From the NCBI GenBank assembly GCA_029785195.1, contig JAFMAD010000001.1:62001-126000 (forward strand): a stretch of 64,000 nucleotides of DNA, given 5' to 3'. The notes below the pieces were generated by a model. That model searched no databases. It worked only from the letters and a program-made list of their open reading frames with translations, and was not told the origin of the DNA. The position numbers and the translations under genes were made by a program. Each line of letters starts with the position of its first letter. Position 1 is the first letter of the stretch. Of this stretch, positions 1-7,976 are shown in pieces. The stretch is from Nitrososphaerota archaeon (GTDB lineage Archaea > Thermoproteota > Nitrososphaeria > Nitrososphaerales > Gagatemarchaeaceae).

Positions 1-7
1 GTACGCC

Positions 8-193
8 CTACCCCTGCCCGTCCGTCCAGTCTCTGACTATCCGCTCGATCAGGCGGCTCCGGTTGGACGCGAGCCTCCCCCGGGCCAGCTCCTTCGACTG
101 CGCCGCCCGGAGGGCGTCGTCAAGCGACCTGAGGACGTCCCCGTCTATCGTTATGGAGATAGCCTTCTTCTTCGCCAATCCGTGCTCAATCAT
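8..193 (-). CDS. Ribbon-helix-helix (CopG-like) DNA-binding protein
   Basis: A 61-residue protein read from the ATG at 193. The N-terminal KKAISITIDGDVLRSLDDAL looks like the beta strand plus first helix of the ribbon-helix-helix fold, and NRSRLIERIVRDW fits the second helix. Such proteins dimerise and bind operators, often as antitoxins or small autoregulators. The frame is open upstream to an ATG at 238, but the shorter start fits the usual family length of 45-70 residues. An AT-rich stretch lies just upstream. No toxin-like partner is visible beside it; its downstream neighbour is outside the window. The fold is inferred from sequence pattern only. Confidence 0.7.
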   Translation of the reverse strand: MIEHGLAKKKAISITIDGDVLRSLDDALRAAQSKELARGRLASNRSRLIERIVRDWTDGQG

Positions 194-430
194 AATATGA
201 TGTGATTTAGAGTTCGAGCTGTAAAGGGATGGTGTCATCGCTCAACAAATAGGCACACGGGGTCAGGTTTCGTTCGGGGAGCCTGCGACCCCACGACCAG
301 CCACCGTCCCTCCGGACCCCCCGCCAAGCCGGTCGTGGGGTGCCGCCCGCGCCCCCCCTGTCAGATGGTGCAACCAAGAGCCGATATTTTTCCGGCAAAG
401 AATCCCCATGCCATGAGTCTTTGCACCACG

Positions 431-438
431 CTTAAGTA
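431..438 (+). promoter_or_regulatory. TATA-like box of the 462 gene
   Basis: CTTAAGTA lies 24-31 bp before the GTG at 462. This is the spacing seen before many genes in the window and implies a leaderless transcript. Confidence 0.5.
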
Positions 439-461
439 GAACCCGCTGACCGTGGCTGAGC

Positions 462-824
462 GTGGAGGGAGCCAACAAGTGGGTCAAAGGTCAAAGGTGC
501 CCAAAGTGCGGCGGGCAGAGGGGGAAGGTCATAGCGTACAACCTGGTGACCAGGAAGAGCCCCTACGGGTCGTACCAGTACCACAGGTTCACCCACCGGG
601 TCGAGCTGAAGGAGAGGCGCGTCATCCAGTCGGGGCCCCGCAAGGGGTTCAGGTACTTCGCGAAGAAGAGGAAGTACTGCTATCTCCCGGTCGTCGCGGT
701 GCAGGTTGTCAAGGCGCCGAGGCCGGCCTCGAGCTCACCCGGAGGGCGCGTCCAGAAACCAGCCTCGAGCTTGGCTGAGCGAACTCCCTCGTCCGCAAAG
801 GGTGTCCGGCCGACGGCCGACTGA
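462..824 (+). CDS. Small basic protein with a single CPKCGG zinc-knuckle motif
   Basis: A 120-residue protein from a GTG start. CPKCGG sits near residue 13, followed by a basic, aromatic-rich region (about residues 25-75, with many Lys, Arg and Tyr) and a Ser/Pro-rich tail of about 45 residues that looks disordered. Only one Cys pair is obvious, so zinc binding would need dimerisation or other ligands. The basic core suggests nucleic-acid binding, but I do not recognise the family. The GTG was chosen because the TATA-like box at 431-438 is at leaderless spacing. An overlapping frame from 452 is a shadow. Confidence 0.6.
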   Translation: MEGANKWVKGQRCPKCGGQRGKVIAYNLVTRKSPYGSYQYHRFTHRVELKERRVIQSGPRKGFRYFAKKRKYCYLPVVAVQVVKAPRPASSSPGGRVQKPASSLAERTPSSAKGVRPTAD

Positions 825-925
825 GCCCCGGCCGCGAGTCCGGAGAGACTGACGCGGAAAGGGGCCGCCCCCCTGGGTTGGGTCGTATCGACGTTGACAT
901 CAAGCTCGATATGCCCCTCGCGAGC

Positions 926-2167
926 TCATACCGTGTTCGCCGCGGCCGGTATCCGCCCCCCCGCCCACCTGTACAGGATGACGGCAGGGACGCACGGGAC
1001 GGCCAGGATCGCCCACACGGCCAGGGGGTTGGCCACCGTGGCCAGGACGAACCCGCCTATCAGCGGTGACAAGCTCCCGCCTATCCCGTTGAACATCCCG
1101 AAGACCCCGTTGTAGTTCCCTATCTCAGTGGCGGGAGCGACGTTGGACGCCAGCGTCATGGATGGGATGGCGCCCATGTTCTCCCCGAGCGTGATAAGGA
1201 CGACGAAGGTGAACACGGCCACGAGCGCCCCCCCTGCTTCGAGGCTTATCCCCCCGAGGGCCAGGAAGGATGCGCCCATCAGGACCACAGCCAGCACGGC
1301 CGCGTACGTGTGCTTCCTACCTCTCATCATCTTGGTCATCGGCATCTGGGCGAATATGACTATGACGCCGTTCAGCGCCAGCGCTATCCCAAGTATCCCG
1401 GTCGGGACAAGGAGGATGGTGTTCGTGAACAGGACGAACGTCGTCCCCCAGTGGCCGTAGACCATCCCGGAGAAGAGGGACGCGAGGCACAGGATGAGGA
1501 AGGTCCTGTCCGCGGCGAGGACCCTGAGGCTCTCGCGGAGCGACCCGGGTCTCGCCGCCGGGCGCGCCGCCCCCGGCGAGGGTCCCCCTCTCGAGCGCGC
1601 GACGTCGTAGGGGGACGGGTCGAGCATCAGGAGCATGAACACGACGCCGCTCGCCAGGATCGCCGCCGTGACGAGGGCCGTCTGGGGGTACCCGACGAAG
1701 CCGATGAGGACGCCCCCCGCCGACACCCCCACGGTGAATCCTACGTTGAACCCGATCCTCACCCAGGTGTAGGCCACGGTCCTGTCCTTCAGGTCGGTCA
1801 TGTCGGCGACGTAGGCCTGGATCGCGGGCTGCGCCACCGACCCGGACACCCCGGCCATGGTCCCGCCGAGGAGGACCCCAGGAACCATTTCGATGCGCAT
1901 GCTGAGGGCCATCAGGAGGACAGACGCAGCCTCCCCGCTGAGCCCCATGATGAAGACCCGCCGCCTCCCCGCCCTGTCAGTTATCAGCCCGCCGAACGGG
2001 GTGACCGCGAGCGGGAGGACGGCGACGAGTACCAGCAGCGCGCCTATCTCGGCGTAGCCGAGCCCCACGACGTTCTTGAAGTAGAGCGAAAGGAACGGGT
2101 ACACCATCGCCGCGCCGAGGAGCCTGACGGCAGAGGCCACGCCCAGCAGGCGGACGTTCTTGTCCAA
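926..2167 (-). CDS. Major facilitator superfamily transporter
   Basis: A membrane carrier of about 413 residues with about 12 hydrophobic helices. The loop TDRAGRRR after the second helix is the MFS signature between helices 2 and 3, and a second half-repeat follows a charged Pro-rich loop (near residues 175-200). This arrangement is typical of drug or metabolite exporters driven by the proton gradient; the substrate cannot be read from sequence. The frame is open to a GTG at 2221, but a TATA-like box (minus-strand ACTATAAG, 2193-2200) would lie inside that reading. A TTG at 2167 lies 27-33 bp after it and gives a normal MFS N-terminus, so I prefer it. Confidence 0.85.
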   Translation of the reverse strand: MDKNVRLLGVASAVRLLGAAMVYPFLSLYFKNVVGLGYAEIGALLVLVAVLPLAVTPFGGLITDRAGRRRVFIMGLSGEAASVLLMALSMRIEMVPGVLLGGTMAGVSGSVAQPAIQAYVADMTDLKDRTVAYTWVRIGFNVGFTVGVSAGGVLIGFVGYPQTALVTAAILASGVVFMLLMLDPSPYDVARSRGGPSPGAARPAARPGSLRESLRVLAADRTFLILCLASLFSGMVYGHWGTTFVLFTNTILLVPTGILGIALALNGVIVIFAQMPMTKMMRGRKHTYAAVLAVVLMGASFLALGGISLEAGGALVAVFTFVVLITLGENMGAIPSMTLASNVAPATEIGNYNGVFGMFNGIGGSLSPLIGGFVLATVANPLAVWAILAVPCVPAVILYRWAGGRIPAAANTV

Positions 2168-2395
2168 GCGGCCTCCGCCCCCTGAGGCGACGCTTATAGT
2201 TGGCTCACAGACAGTGACCACCAGGCGAGGGGCGGGACTGACGTGTCCAGAGGCGGGATGTCCACCGACGCAAACCCGGCCTGCAGCGCGAAAACGACTA
2301 GCAAACGCGCCCCCCTTGGAGCACGCCCTCTCCAGGTTGATATCGACGTAGACAGAAGAGAACCGCTCTTAACCCACCGGGGAGAGGAGGAGGCG

Positions 2396-2785
2396 ATGAT
2401 AGAGGTCGAGTGCGCGGAGATGACAGTCGACGAGCAGCTGGCGCTCGCGTCCACCATCTCGGACGGCCTCGCCGGGAAGGCCGTGGCGCTCATAAAGGAC
2501 AGCAAGATAGTCCTCGACGCACTGTCAGGGGAGGCCACCCCGGAGGAGGTCGAGCGGCTCGTGAGGGACTTCGCTTCGAAGCGCAAGGACCCGGCGGAGT
2601 GGTCGGTGGAGGGGTCGGGGGCCTCGATCGTGGTGCACTCCTCGGACCCTCTTTCCCGGTCGAGGGGGCGCAAGGACACAGGGCAGATGCTCCCTGACAA
2701 CCTCTTCAAGTGCCCGTTCTGCCCCTTCGTCACCCCCTACGAGGAGCTCTACGTGGTGCACTACAGGTCGCACGGGTTCGCCTGA
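2396..2785 (+). CDS. C2H2-type zinc finger protein, archaeal conserved small protein
   Basis: A 129-residue protein from the ATG at 2396. The C-terminus holds CPFCPFVTPYEELYVVHY followed by RSH, a Cys2-His2 finger arrangement. The rest is acidic and helical with no recognised domain. The frame is open back to 2243, but the ATG at 2396 has both a TATA-like box (TCTTAACC, 2367-2374) at leaderless spacing and a purine-rich stretch just before it. It is probably a transcription-associated or nucleic-acid-binding protein; the function is not known to me. Confidence 0.7.
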   Translation: MIEVECAEMTVDEQLALASTISDGLAGKAVALIKDSKIVLDALSGEATPEEVERLVRDFASKRKDPAEWSVEGSGASIVVHSSDPLSRSRGRKDTGQMLPDNLFKCPFCPFVTPYEELYVVHYRSHGFA

Positions 2786-2831
2786 AGGCCACGGCAGACG
2801 CCCCGCCGTCCGCCCCCCGCGCGCCATGTGG

Positions 2832-3170
2832 TCAGTAGGTCTGGAAGTTCCTCGTCCGGAAGGCGCCGATGACGAGCGCCACCCCGGCTATGATCAGCAG
2901 CTCCGGGAGGAACGGCACCATCTCCCCGAAAGCGAGCTCGAAGGCGTTGACGATGGTAAGTATCAGGCCGAGGCCTATCGTGAGTATGCTCAGCCTCAGC
3001 CTCAAGAACGTCCGGACCCCGTTCAACAGCAGGAGGAGGACTCCTGTGCCGAGGGCGAAGAGGGCGGAGTTGACCGTCGCCCCCAGGTCCCCCTTCAGCA
3101 GGGCGGCGACCACGCCGAACCATATGAGGAAAAGCCCCCAGAACACGTTGGTAAGGGTCCCGTTCTTCAC
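2832..3170 (-). CDS. Small four-helix membrane protein
   Basis: A 112-residue protein with about four hydrophobic helices (near residues 8-25, 33-50, 58-75 and 85-103) and short polar loops. This is typical of small archaeal and bacterial membrane proteins resembling DUF5668 or LiaF N-terminal segments. I do not recognise a specific family. It is divergent from the SET-like gene at 3230, and one TATA-like box at 3199-3207 sits about 30 bp from this ATG and about 24 bp from the other start. Confidence 0.65.
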   Translation of the reverse strand: MKNGTLTNVFWGLFLIWFGVVAALLKGDLGATVNSALFALGTGVLLLLLNGVRTFLRLRLSILTIGLGLILTIVNAFELAFGEMVPFLPELLIIAGVALVIGAFRTRNFQTY

Positions 3171-3198
3171 CGAGGTTCCGGCTACCTTCCCCCTCGAG

Positions 3199-3207
3199 GC
3201 TTTAAGA
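3199..3207. promoter_or_regulatory. Shared TATA-like box between divergent genes
   Basis: GCTTTAAGA has a palindromic TTAA core. It is the only TATA-like element between the divergent starts at 3170 (minus) and 3230 (plus), at leaderless distance from both. Confidence 0.5.
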
Positions 3208-3229
3208 ACAGTTCACAGACACGCCAAGC

Positions 3230-3604
3230 ATGCCCCAGAGGCACGACGACGAGGTACTTGTGAGGCGATCAAGGCTTGCGGCCCCCCAGTTCAGTGACCG
3301 CCTAGGCGTCTTCGCCGCGAGGAGGTTCGCGAAGGGCGAGATGGTCCTCAGGTGGAAGCTCAAGGCCATCACCCAGGAGGAGTACGAAAGGCTCCCCTCC
3401 GACGAGAGGTCGCAGTTCACCCATAAGAGAGGCGGGACGATCTATCTCTACCCAGACCCTGAGAGGCACGTGAACATGTCCGACGACCCCAACGTATCAC
3501 CTGACTTCGAGGCGGGGGGAGACGTCGCCCTCCGGGACATAGAGCCTGGGGACGAGCTGACCATCCCCGCGGCGGCCGCTGAAGAAGGCGGGCCGGCCGA
3601 TTGA
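3230..3604 (+). CDS. Small SET-domain-like protein
   Basis: A 124-residue protein resembling the compact SET lysine-methyltransferase fold. The first SET strand motif (GVFAARRFAKGE, residues 26-37) is followed by HVNMSDDPN (80-88), matching the usual N-H-S-x-x-P-N cofactor loop, and LRDIEPGDELTI (101-112), matching the I-x-x-G-E-E-L motif. SET enzymes transfer methyl from SAM to protein lysines. The usual His in the NHS loop is Met here, and the family's final D-Y containing the catalytic Tyr is absent because the chain ends in an Ala/Glu/Gly tail. Activity is therefore uncertain. The start fits the shared promoter at 3199-3207. Confidence 0.65.
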   Translation: MPQRHDDEVLVRRSRLAAPQFSDRLGVFAARRFAKGEMVLRWKLKAITQEEYERLPSDERSQFTHKRGGTIYLYPDPERHVNMSDDPNVSPDFEAGGDVALRDIEPGDELTIPAAAAEEGGPAD

Positions 3605-3645
3605 CAACGCTTTAAGCCCCGCCGCGGCGGGCAGGCGAGCGTTTC

Positions 3646-4485
3646 ATGACGAGCTGGCTCCTCGGCATAGTCCTCGGGATCGTGCAGGGGGTGAGCGAGT
3701 GGCTCCCCATAAGCAGCAAGACCCAGGTGATAATAGCGTCCACCTATCTCTTCGGCCTGAACTTCAACGAGGCATACGCGATCGGGCTCTTCCTCGAGGC
3801 GGGGACGTTCATCGCGGCGGCCTACTACTTCAGGCGCGAGGTGTGGAGCGTCCTCCTCGCCCTCGTCGGGAAGGGGGACGAGGATGGGAGGGTGCTGCTC
3901 AAGTTCCTGGTCGTCGTGACCGCTTTCACCGCGCTGGTCGGCGTGGCGATCTACGCCACCGTGCAGTCGGTGTCGGGCCCGGCGCTCGGGCTCCCGATGC
4001 TGCTGCTCGGGTGCATCCTCATAGGCGACGGCCTCCTCATCACCTACGCGAAGGGGAGGTACGTCCCCACCAAGGGGCTGCGGGACCTCTCTCTCAAGGA
4101 GATGGTGCTGCTGGGGGTGGTCCAGGGGATCTCCGCCCTCCCCGGGGTGAGCAGGTCTGGGGTCACCGTCTCCGCGATGCTCCTCCTCGGGGTCAACCCC
4201 CGCGACTCGTTCAGGCTGTCCTTCCTGGCCCTGATACCCGCCTCGGTAGGGGCGGCCGGGGTCACCGTGCTCTTCTCCGACGTCTCTGTGACGAGCGCGA
4301 TAGGCACGATAACTCCGCAGGTCATACTCCTCGCCATCTTCGTGAGCGTCCTGATAGGGGTGGCGTTCATCGGCTTGCTGCTCCGGGTGGCTGGGAGCCG
4401 GAGGATCGCGCTCCTCACCATCTCGCTCGGCGCCCTCGCCCTCGCCAGCGGGGTGATCAGCATCTTGACAGGCGTGAGCGGCTAA
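3646..4485 (+). CDS. uppP: Undecaprenyl-diphosphatase-like polyprenyl pyrophosphatase
   Basis: A 279-residue polytopic membrane enzyme of the BacA/UppP family. EWLPISSK (residues 18-25) and PGVSRSG (from residue 166) are the two catalytic motifs that hydrolyse polyprenyl diphosphate to the monophosphate. In archaea the substrate would be the dolichol-type carrier used for glycan export. Length and helix count (about 8) match the family. The ATG at 3646 follows a TATA-like box (CTTTAAGC, 3610-3617). The usual family residues include E-G/W-LP-[IV]-SS-[TS]-GH; this protein has SSKTQ at the end of that motif, a small departure seen in some archaeal members. Confidence 0.9.
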   Translation: MTSWLLGIVLGIVQGVSEWLPISSKTQVIIASTYLFGLNFNEAYAIGLFLEAGTFIAAAYYFRREVWSVLLALVGKGDEDGRVLLKFLVVVTAFTALVGVAIYATVQSVSGPALGLPMLLLGCILIGDGLLITYAKGRYVPTKGLRDLSLKEMVLLGVVQGISALPGVSRSGVTVSAMLLLGVNPRDSFRLSFLALIPASVGAAGVTVLFSDVSVTSAIGTITPQVILLAIFVSVLIGVAFIGLLLRVAGSRRIALLTISLGALALASGVISILTGVSG

Positions 4486-4580
4486 GGGCCCTGTTAAGTT
4501 AGGGGACCCAGGCTCCGTGCTCGCCTGCCCCGTTATCTTAACGCACGTCCGGGGCGCGGCGGGGCGGCTCAGGGAGCAAC

Positions 4581-4590
4581 GCATATAATC
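4581..4590 (+). promoter_or_regulatory. TATA box of pgk
   Basis: GCATATAATC lies about 30 bp before the ATG at 4619, one of the better matches to an archaeal TATA box in the window. Confidence 0.6.
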
Positions 4591-4618
4591 GCTGGGAGCC
4601 GGCGGCCTCAAGGGCGCC

Positions 4619-5839
4619 ATGGGGATCAAGATGCTTACCATCGAGGACCTCGACCTCGAAGGGAAGCGCGTCTTCCTGCGGGTAGACATCAACACCCCAA
4701 TCCATCCTGAGACGGGGGCGCTGATGGAGCGGGCTCGTCTCGAAGAAGCGGCGATGACTGTCAAAGACCTCCCGAATTCGAAGGTCGTGGTCGCGTCGCA
4801 TCAGGGGCGAGTCGGGAGGCCAGACTACACGAGCCTCGAGGCGCACGCCAAGGTCCTCGGCGATATAATCGAGAAGGAGGTCAGGTTCGTCCCCGACGTC
4901 TTCGGCCCTGAAGCTCTCTCTCTGATCGACTCGCTCCCCGACGGGGGGGTCCTGATGCTCGACAACCTGAGGTTCACCGCGGAGGAGAACCAGGAATACA
5001 AGCCGGCGGACGCGGAGAAGACCCACCTGGTCAGCAGGCTCAAGGGGCACGTGGACGCCTGCGTCCTCGACGCCTTTTCGACGTCCCACCGGGCGTCCCC
5101 CACCATCGTGGGTTTCGCCGGGCTCGTCCCGACGTGCGCCGGGAGGACCGTGGGGAGGGAGCTCAGGATGCTCGACAGGATCGAGTCGGTGGAGAAGGGC
5201 CCCTACGTGACCGTCCTGGGCGGGGCCAAGGTGAACGATCGCCTGGAGGCCATAGACGCGCTCATAGCCAACGGGAGGGCTGACAGGGTCCTCCTCAGCG
5301 GCGTGGTGGGGCTTGTCTTCCTGAAGGCGGCGGGGAAGCTGAGGGGGGACATAGGGGTGGACGGCGAGCAGAAGTTCGTCATCAGGGCCAGGCAGCTGAT
5401 GGACGAAGACCCCGAGCGCTTCGTCCTCCCCCTCGACGTGGCGACCCGGGGGGAGGGGGGGCGGAAGGAGGTCGAGCCCTGGCAGGTAGGGTCCGCGGCC
5501 CAGGTCCTCGACATAGGCTCGAAGTCCATCGACCGCTATTCGCACTACATCAAGGGCGCGGGGACGGTGTTCATGAGCGGGCCCCCGGGCGCCTTCGAGT
5601 GGGAGGAGTTCAGCTTGGGGACCGAAGGGCTTCTGAGGGCGATGGCGTCCTCCCTCGGGACCACTATAATCAGCGGCGGGCACCTGTCGACCGCCCTGGT
5701 GAAGTACGGCATCCACGACCAGATCGACCACATCAGCACCGCCGGGGGGGCCCTCGTCCAATACCTCGCGGGGAAGCGGCTCCCCCTGATCGACGCCCTG
5801 GAGAGGGCCGCGGAGAAGTGGGGGCGGAGCAAGGCTTGA
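4619..5839 (+). CDS. pgk: Phosphoglycerate kinase
   Basis: A 406-residue cytosolic enzyme interconverting 1,3-bisphosphoglycerate and 3-phosphoglycerate with ATP, in gluconeogenesis or the lower glycolytic segment. The N-terminal substrate site (FLRVDINTP), the Arg-containing SHQGR loop, and the later GGAKVNDR and SGPPGAFE segments are family hallmarks, in normal order and with normal archaeal length. The motif written DAFAAAHR in many homologues is DAFSTSHR here. GAPDH, the preceding enzyme of the pathway, follows 34 bp downstream with its own TATA-like box, so the two are linked but probably have separate promoters. Confidence 0.96.
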   Translation: MGIKMLTIEDLDLEGKRVFLRVDINTPIHPETGALMERARLEEAAMTVKDLPNSKVVVASHQGRVGRPDYTSLEAHAKVLGDIIEKEVRFVPDVFGPEALSLIDSLPDGGVLMLDNLRFTAEENQEYKPADAEKTHLVSRLKGHVDACVLDAFSTSHRASPTIVGFAGLVPTCAGRTVGRELRMLDRIESVEKGPYVTVLGGAKVNDRLEAIDALIANGRADRVLLSGVVGLVFLKAAGKLRGDIGVDGEQKFVIRARQLMDEDPERFVLPLDVATRGEGGRKEVEPWQVGSAAQVLDIGSKSIDRYSHYIKGAGTVFMSGPPGAFEWEEFSLGTEGLLRAMASSLGTTIISGGHLSTALVKYGIHDQIDHISTAGGALVQYLAGKRLPLIDALERAAEKWGRSKA

Positions 5840-5873
5840 GCTTCTTAAGCGGCCAGGGAGGACCCCGGCTCCG

Positions 5874-6890
5874 ATGATCAGGGTCGGGGTGAACGGCTAC
5901 GGGACCATAGGCCGCAGGGTCGCCGACGCTGTCAGGAAGCAGAAGGACATGGAGCTCGTCGGCGTGACGGCGGCCCACCCGCACTACAAGTACTCGGTGG
6001 CGAGCGGCAAGGGGATCCCGCTCTACGCCCTCGACATGAAGAGCCTGGAGGCGTTCAACAAGGAGGGATACGCCCTCAGGGGGACACTGAACGACCTCCT
6101 CCAGAGGGTCGACGTGGTCGTCGACGGGGCGCCGGAGGACAGCGGAGCCGCGAACAGGGCGGTCTACTCGCAGGCCGGGGTGAAGGCGGTGTTCCAGGGC
6201 GGGGAGGAGCACGAGCTGACCGGGACGTCCTTCGTGGCCCAGTGCAACTTCGAGGAGGCGTCGGGGAAGCGGTCGGTGAGGGTCGTCTCCTGCAACACCA
6301 CCGGCCTCTGCCGGACGATCCACGCCGTGGACAGGGGCCCGGGGGTCTCCAGGGCGAGGGCGGTCCTCGCGAGGAGGGCCACGGACCCCGACGACGTGAA
6401 GAGGGGCCCAATCGACGCGGTGGTCTTGGACCCGACCACCGTCCCATCGCACCACGGCCCCGACGTCCAGACAGTCCTCCGCGGGATGGAGATAGTCACG
6501 ATGGCGTTCAAGGTCCCGACCACCCACATGCACCTCCACAGCCTTATCCTGAGCCTCAAGGCCCCCGCTACGAAGGAGGCGGTCGTCTCCGCGCTGCAGA
6601 AGGCGCCCAGGGTCACCCTGGTGGACGGGAAGGCAGGGTTCAAGTCGACGGCCAACGTCATGGACTGGGCAAGGGAGAGGGGGAGGGACAGGAACGACGT
6701 GTACGAGGCGACGGTCTGGAGGGACTCGGTCACGGTGGTCGACGGGGAGGCCTACATGTTCCTCGGGGTCCACCAGGAGGCGATAGTCGTCCCGGAGAAC
6801 ATAGACGCCATCAGGGCGCTGGCGGGAGGGTACACCAGAGAGGAGTCGATGAAGGCCACCGACGAGTCTCTGGGGATAACGCACGTCTAA
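5874..6890 (+). CDS. gap: Archaeal (type II) glyceraldehyde-3-phosphate dehydrogenase
   Basis: A 338-residue NAD(P)-dependent phosphorylating GAPDH of the archaeal class. The N-terminal Rossmann motif is VGVNGYGTIGRRV, and the active-site Cys is Cys140 in SCNTTGLCR. It makes 1,3-bisphosphoglycerate, the substrate of the PGK encoded just upstream, so the pair forms one metabolic unit. The start ATG follows CTTCTTAAGC (5841-5850) at leaderless spacing. Length and motifs are complete. Confidence 0.95.
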   Translation: MIRVGVNGYGTIGRRVADAVRKQKDMELVGVTAAHPHYKYSVASGKGIPLYALDMKSLEAFNKEGYALRGTLNDLLQRVDVVVDGAPEDSGAANRAVYSQAGVKAVFQGGEEHELTGTSFVAQCNFEEASGKRSVRVVSCNTTGLCRTIHAVDRGPGVSRARAVLARRATDPDDVKRGPIDAVVLDPTTVPSHHGPDVQTVLRGMEIVTMAFKVPTTHMHLHSLILSLKAPATKEAVVSALQKAPRVTLVDGKAGFKSTANVMDWARERGRDRNDVYEATVWRDSVTVVDGEAYMFLGVHQEAIVVPENIDAIRALAGGYTREESMKATDESLGITHV

Positions 6891-7400
6891 GGAGGGCCCC
6901 TTCGTCCAGGGTCCCCGGCCAGCGCTTCGCGTTGCTTCTCTTAAAGTGGGACTCGAAGGTCCAGGACCCTCCCCCGGCCGACGCAGACCCCACCGCCTTC
7001 AGCCCGTCCGGGCCCTCCTTCGACAGCCTGAGGTCGTTGTTCAGGAAGTTCCTCTTCTTCGGGTCGGGGCGATCCTGACGCCGTCCCCGTCCCCGGTGGC
7101 TATCTCGTGCGTCACGAACACCCTGTCCCTGGCGTCCGCGTACGCGAACCCCCTCCGCGTCACCTTCATCTTCCCCCTCACCGGATCAGCGACGCTCAGG
7201 TGCTCGGCATAGTACACCTTCCCCCCTTCGTGGTCGTCGTCGAACTGGATCATCTCGACCCCCTTCCCACCCGGTACCTTCAGGCATACGAGCGACACGT
7301 CATATTCGGGGCTCTCCCTGGGCCCCTGCTTCCCCTTCCCCCTCCAGTCCCCCATCGCGAAGGAGAACGGGTGGGGGGGCTCCCTCCTCGCGCGGGTCAA
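6811..7400 (-). pseudogene. Frameshifted gene of unknown function
   Basis: Two adjacent minus-strand frames both show strong coding character (G/C third positions) and together read as one protein. The first runs from a TTG at 7400 through EYDVSLVCLKVPGG and GFAYADARDRVFVTHEIATG to about 7063. The second continues in another frame with DPKKRNFLNNDLRLSKEG and SWTFESHFKRSNAKRWPG. A one-base shift near 7055-7065 would join them. The second frame stays open to 6811, overlapping the 3' end of GAPDH. A TATA-like box (minus 7421-7430) precedes the TTG. Either the gene is disrupted or there is a sequencing indel. I do not recognise the family. Confidence 0.6.
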
Positions 7401-7464
7401 CTCCGTCGACCGGCCGTCCTTACTATTCAACCGCGAGGCGCCGCGTGGCAATTTGGGACGTAAT

Positions 7465-7617
7465 TCAGAACCTCATCTCTCTGATGAGGTCAGGCTGCAG
7501 GCACGATAGGTAGGAGCACTGCCGGATGTTGTGGACGTCCCTCCTCAGGAAGGACTCCGCGCCCTTCCTCCAGGCCAGCCTCTTCTTCAGCTTCCAGGGG
7601 AATCTCCTCTTGTCCAT
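7465..7617 (-). CDS. Short hypothetical protein inside the candidate element
   Basis: A 50-residue frame from the ATG at 7617, basic at its start (MDKRRFPWKLKKRLAWRKG) with two Cys near the end (CSYLSC). Codon third positions are mostly G or C, as in the real genes around it, and an AT-rich TATA-like stretch (minus 7640-7647) is about 25-30 bp upstream. It lies entirely between the inverted repeats at 7452 and 7695 and could be a transposase remnant, but no family motif is visible. The frame is open to 7683 upstream. Confidence 0.4.
   Translation of the reverse strand: MDKRRFPWKLKKRLAWRKGAESFLRRDVHNIRQCSYLSCLQPDLIREMRF
7470..7490. repeat. Perfect 8-bp stem, 5-nt loop hairpin
   Basis: ACCTCATC, a TCTCT loop, then GATGAGGT. 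It lies over the last codons of the 50-residue frame, next to the left inverted repeat of the candidate element. It could be a terminator-like or element-end structure. Confidence 0.5.
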
Positions 7618-7695
7618 CGAGTGGGCCGTCGCATAGACACATAATTCCAGGACACGCGTCGTATTACATGACGATGAGTTCAATCACGTCCCAAA

Positions 7696-7944
7696 GCCGT
7701 ACCCAGTCAGGAGTGCTGTCCCATCCACGGGCGATTCGCCCCCGCAGTCCCATCGTGGGTGATGGTTTCCGTGAGCATGGCTAACCATTTGTTCTTGGGC
7801 TGGATTCCGACTCCAGCCCTCTCTGAACATTCACCCTCTCCCTGAGCGTCCCGCTTGGGGCAAGCGTCGAAGGTCAGAAGCGGCGCGCGACCGCCGACCT
7901 AGCGCAGTCGCTGTCCGTCGAACATCGTTTGGCCGGGAGCACGT
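7696..7944. other. Gene-free stretch upstream of the VapBC-like pair
   Basis: No convincing frame on either strand. An 8-bp perfect stem (GGGCTGGA / TCCAGCCC, 7-nt loop) occurs at about 7798-7820, and a near-palindrome GGGCGATTCGCCC at about 7730-7742. I see no tRNA or known RNA. Confidence 0.5.
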
Positions 7945-7975
7945 CTTAAATATACTGGTTTACCCTATACTAAAC
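7945..7975 (+). promoter_or_regulatory. TATA box and candidate operator of the toxin-antitoxin pair
   Basis: CTTAAATATA (7945-7954) is a good TATA box for the ATG at 7977. Immediately downstream, GTTTA (7958-7962) and TAAAC (7971-7975) form an inverted repeat with an 8-nt spacer that ends right before the start codon. This is where an autoregulating antitoxin would be expected to bind. Confidence 0.5.
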
Positions 7976-7976
7976 G

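Larger units (their letters stand above)
7452..7695. mobile_element. Candidate small element with terminal inverted repeats
   Basis: The left end (7452-7467) and the reverse complement of the right end (7680-7695) both begin TTTGGGACGT and agree at 14 of 16 positions. The 244-bp interior holds one short minus-strand frame (7465-7617) and a perfect hairpin at 7470-7490. No target-site duplication is obvious. The size and ends suggest a MITE or a decayed insertion sequence. It lies between a frameshifted gene and a toxin-antitoxin pair, which fits a mobile or decaying pocket. Confidence 0.4.

Noticed and set aside
3448-4764. Long minus-strand frame opposite uppP
   Set aside because: Low-complexity Arg/Pro/Gly/Glu protein opposite a clear UppP gene. 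It is a GC-rich shadow.
4538-5761. Long minus-strand frame opposite pgk
   Set aside because: Shadow of PGK, no domain and biased composition.
7798-7820. GGGCTGGA / TCCAGCCC hairpin as a terminator
   Set aside because: No T run follows and no gene ends nearby; kept only as a note in the intergenic entry.
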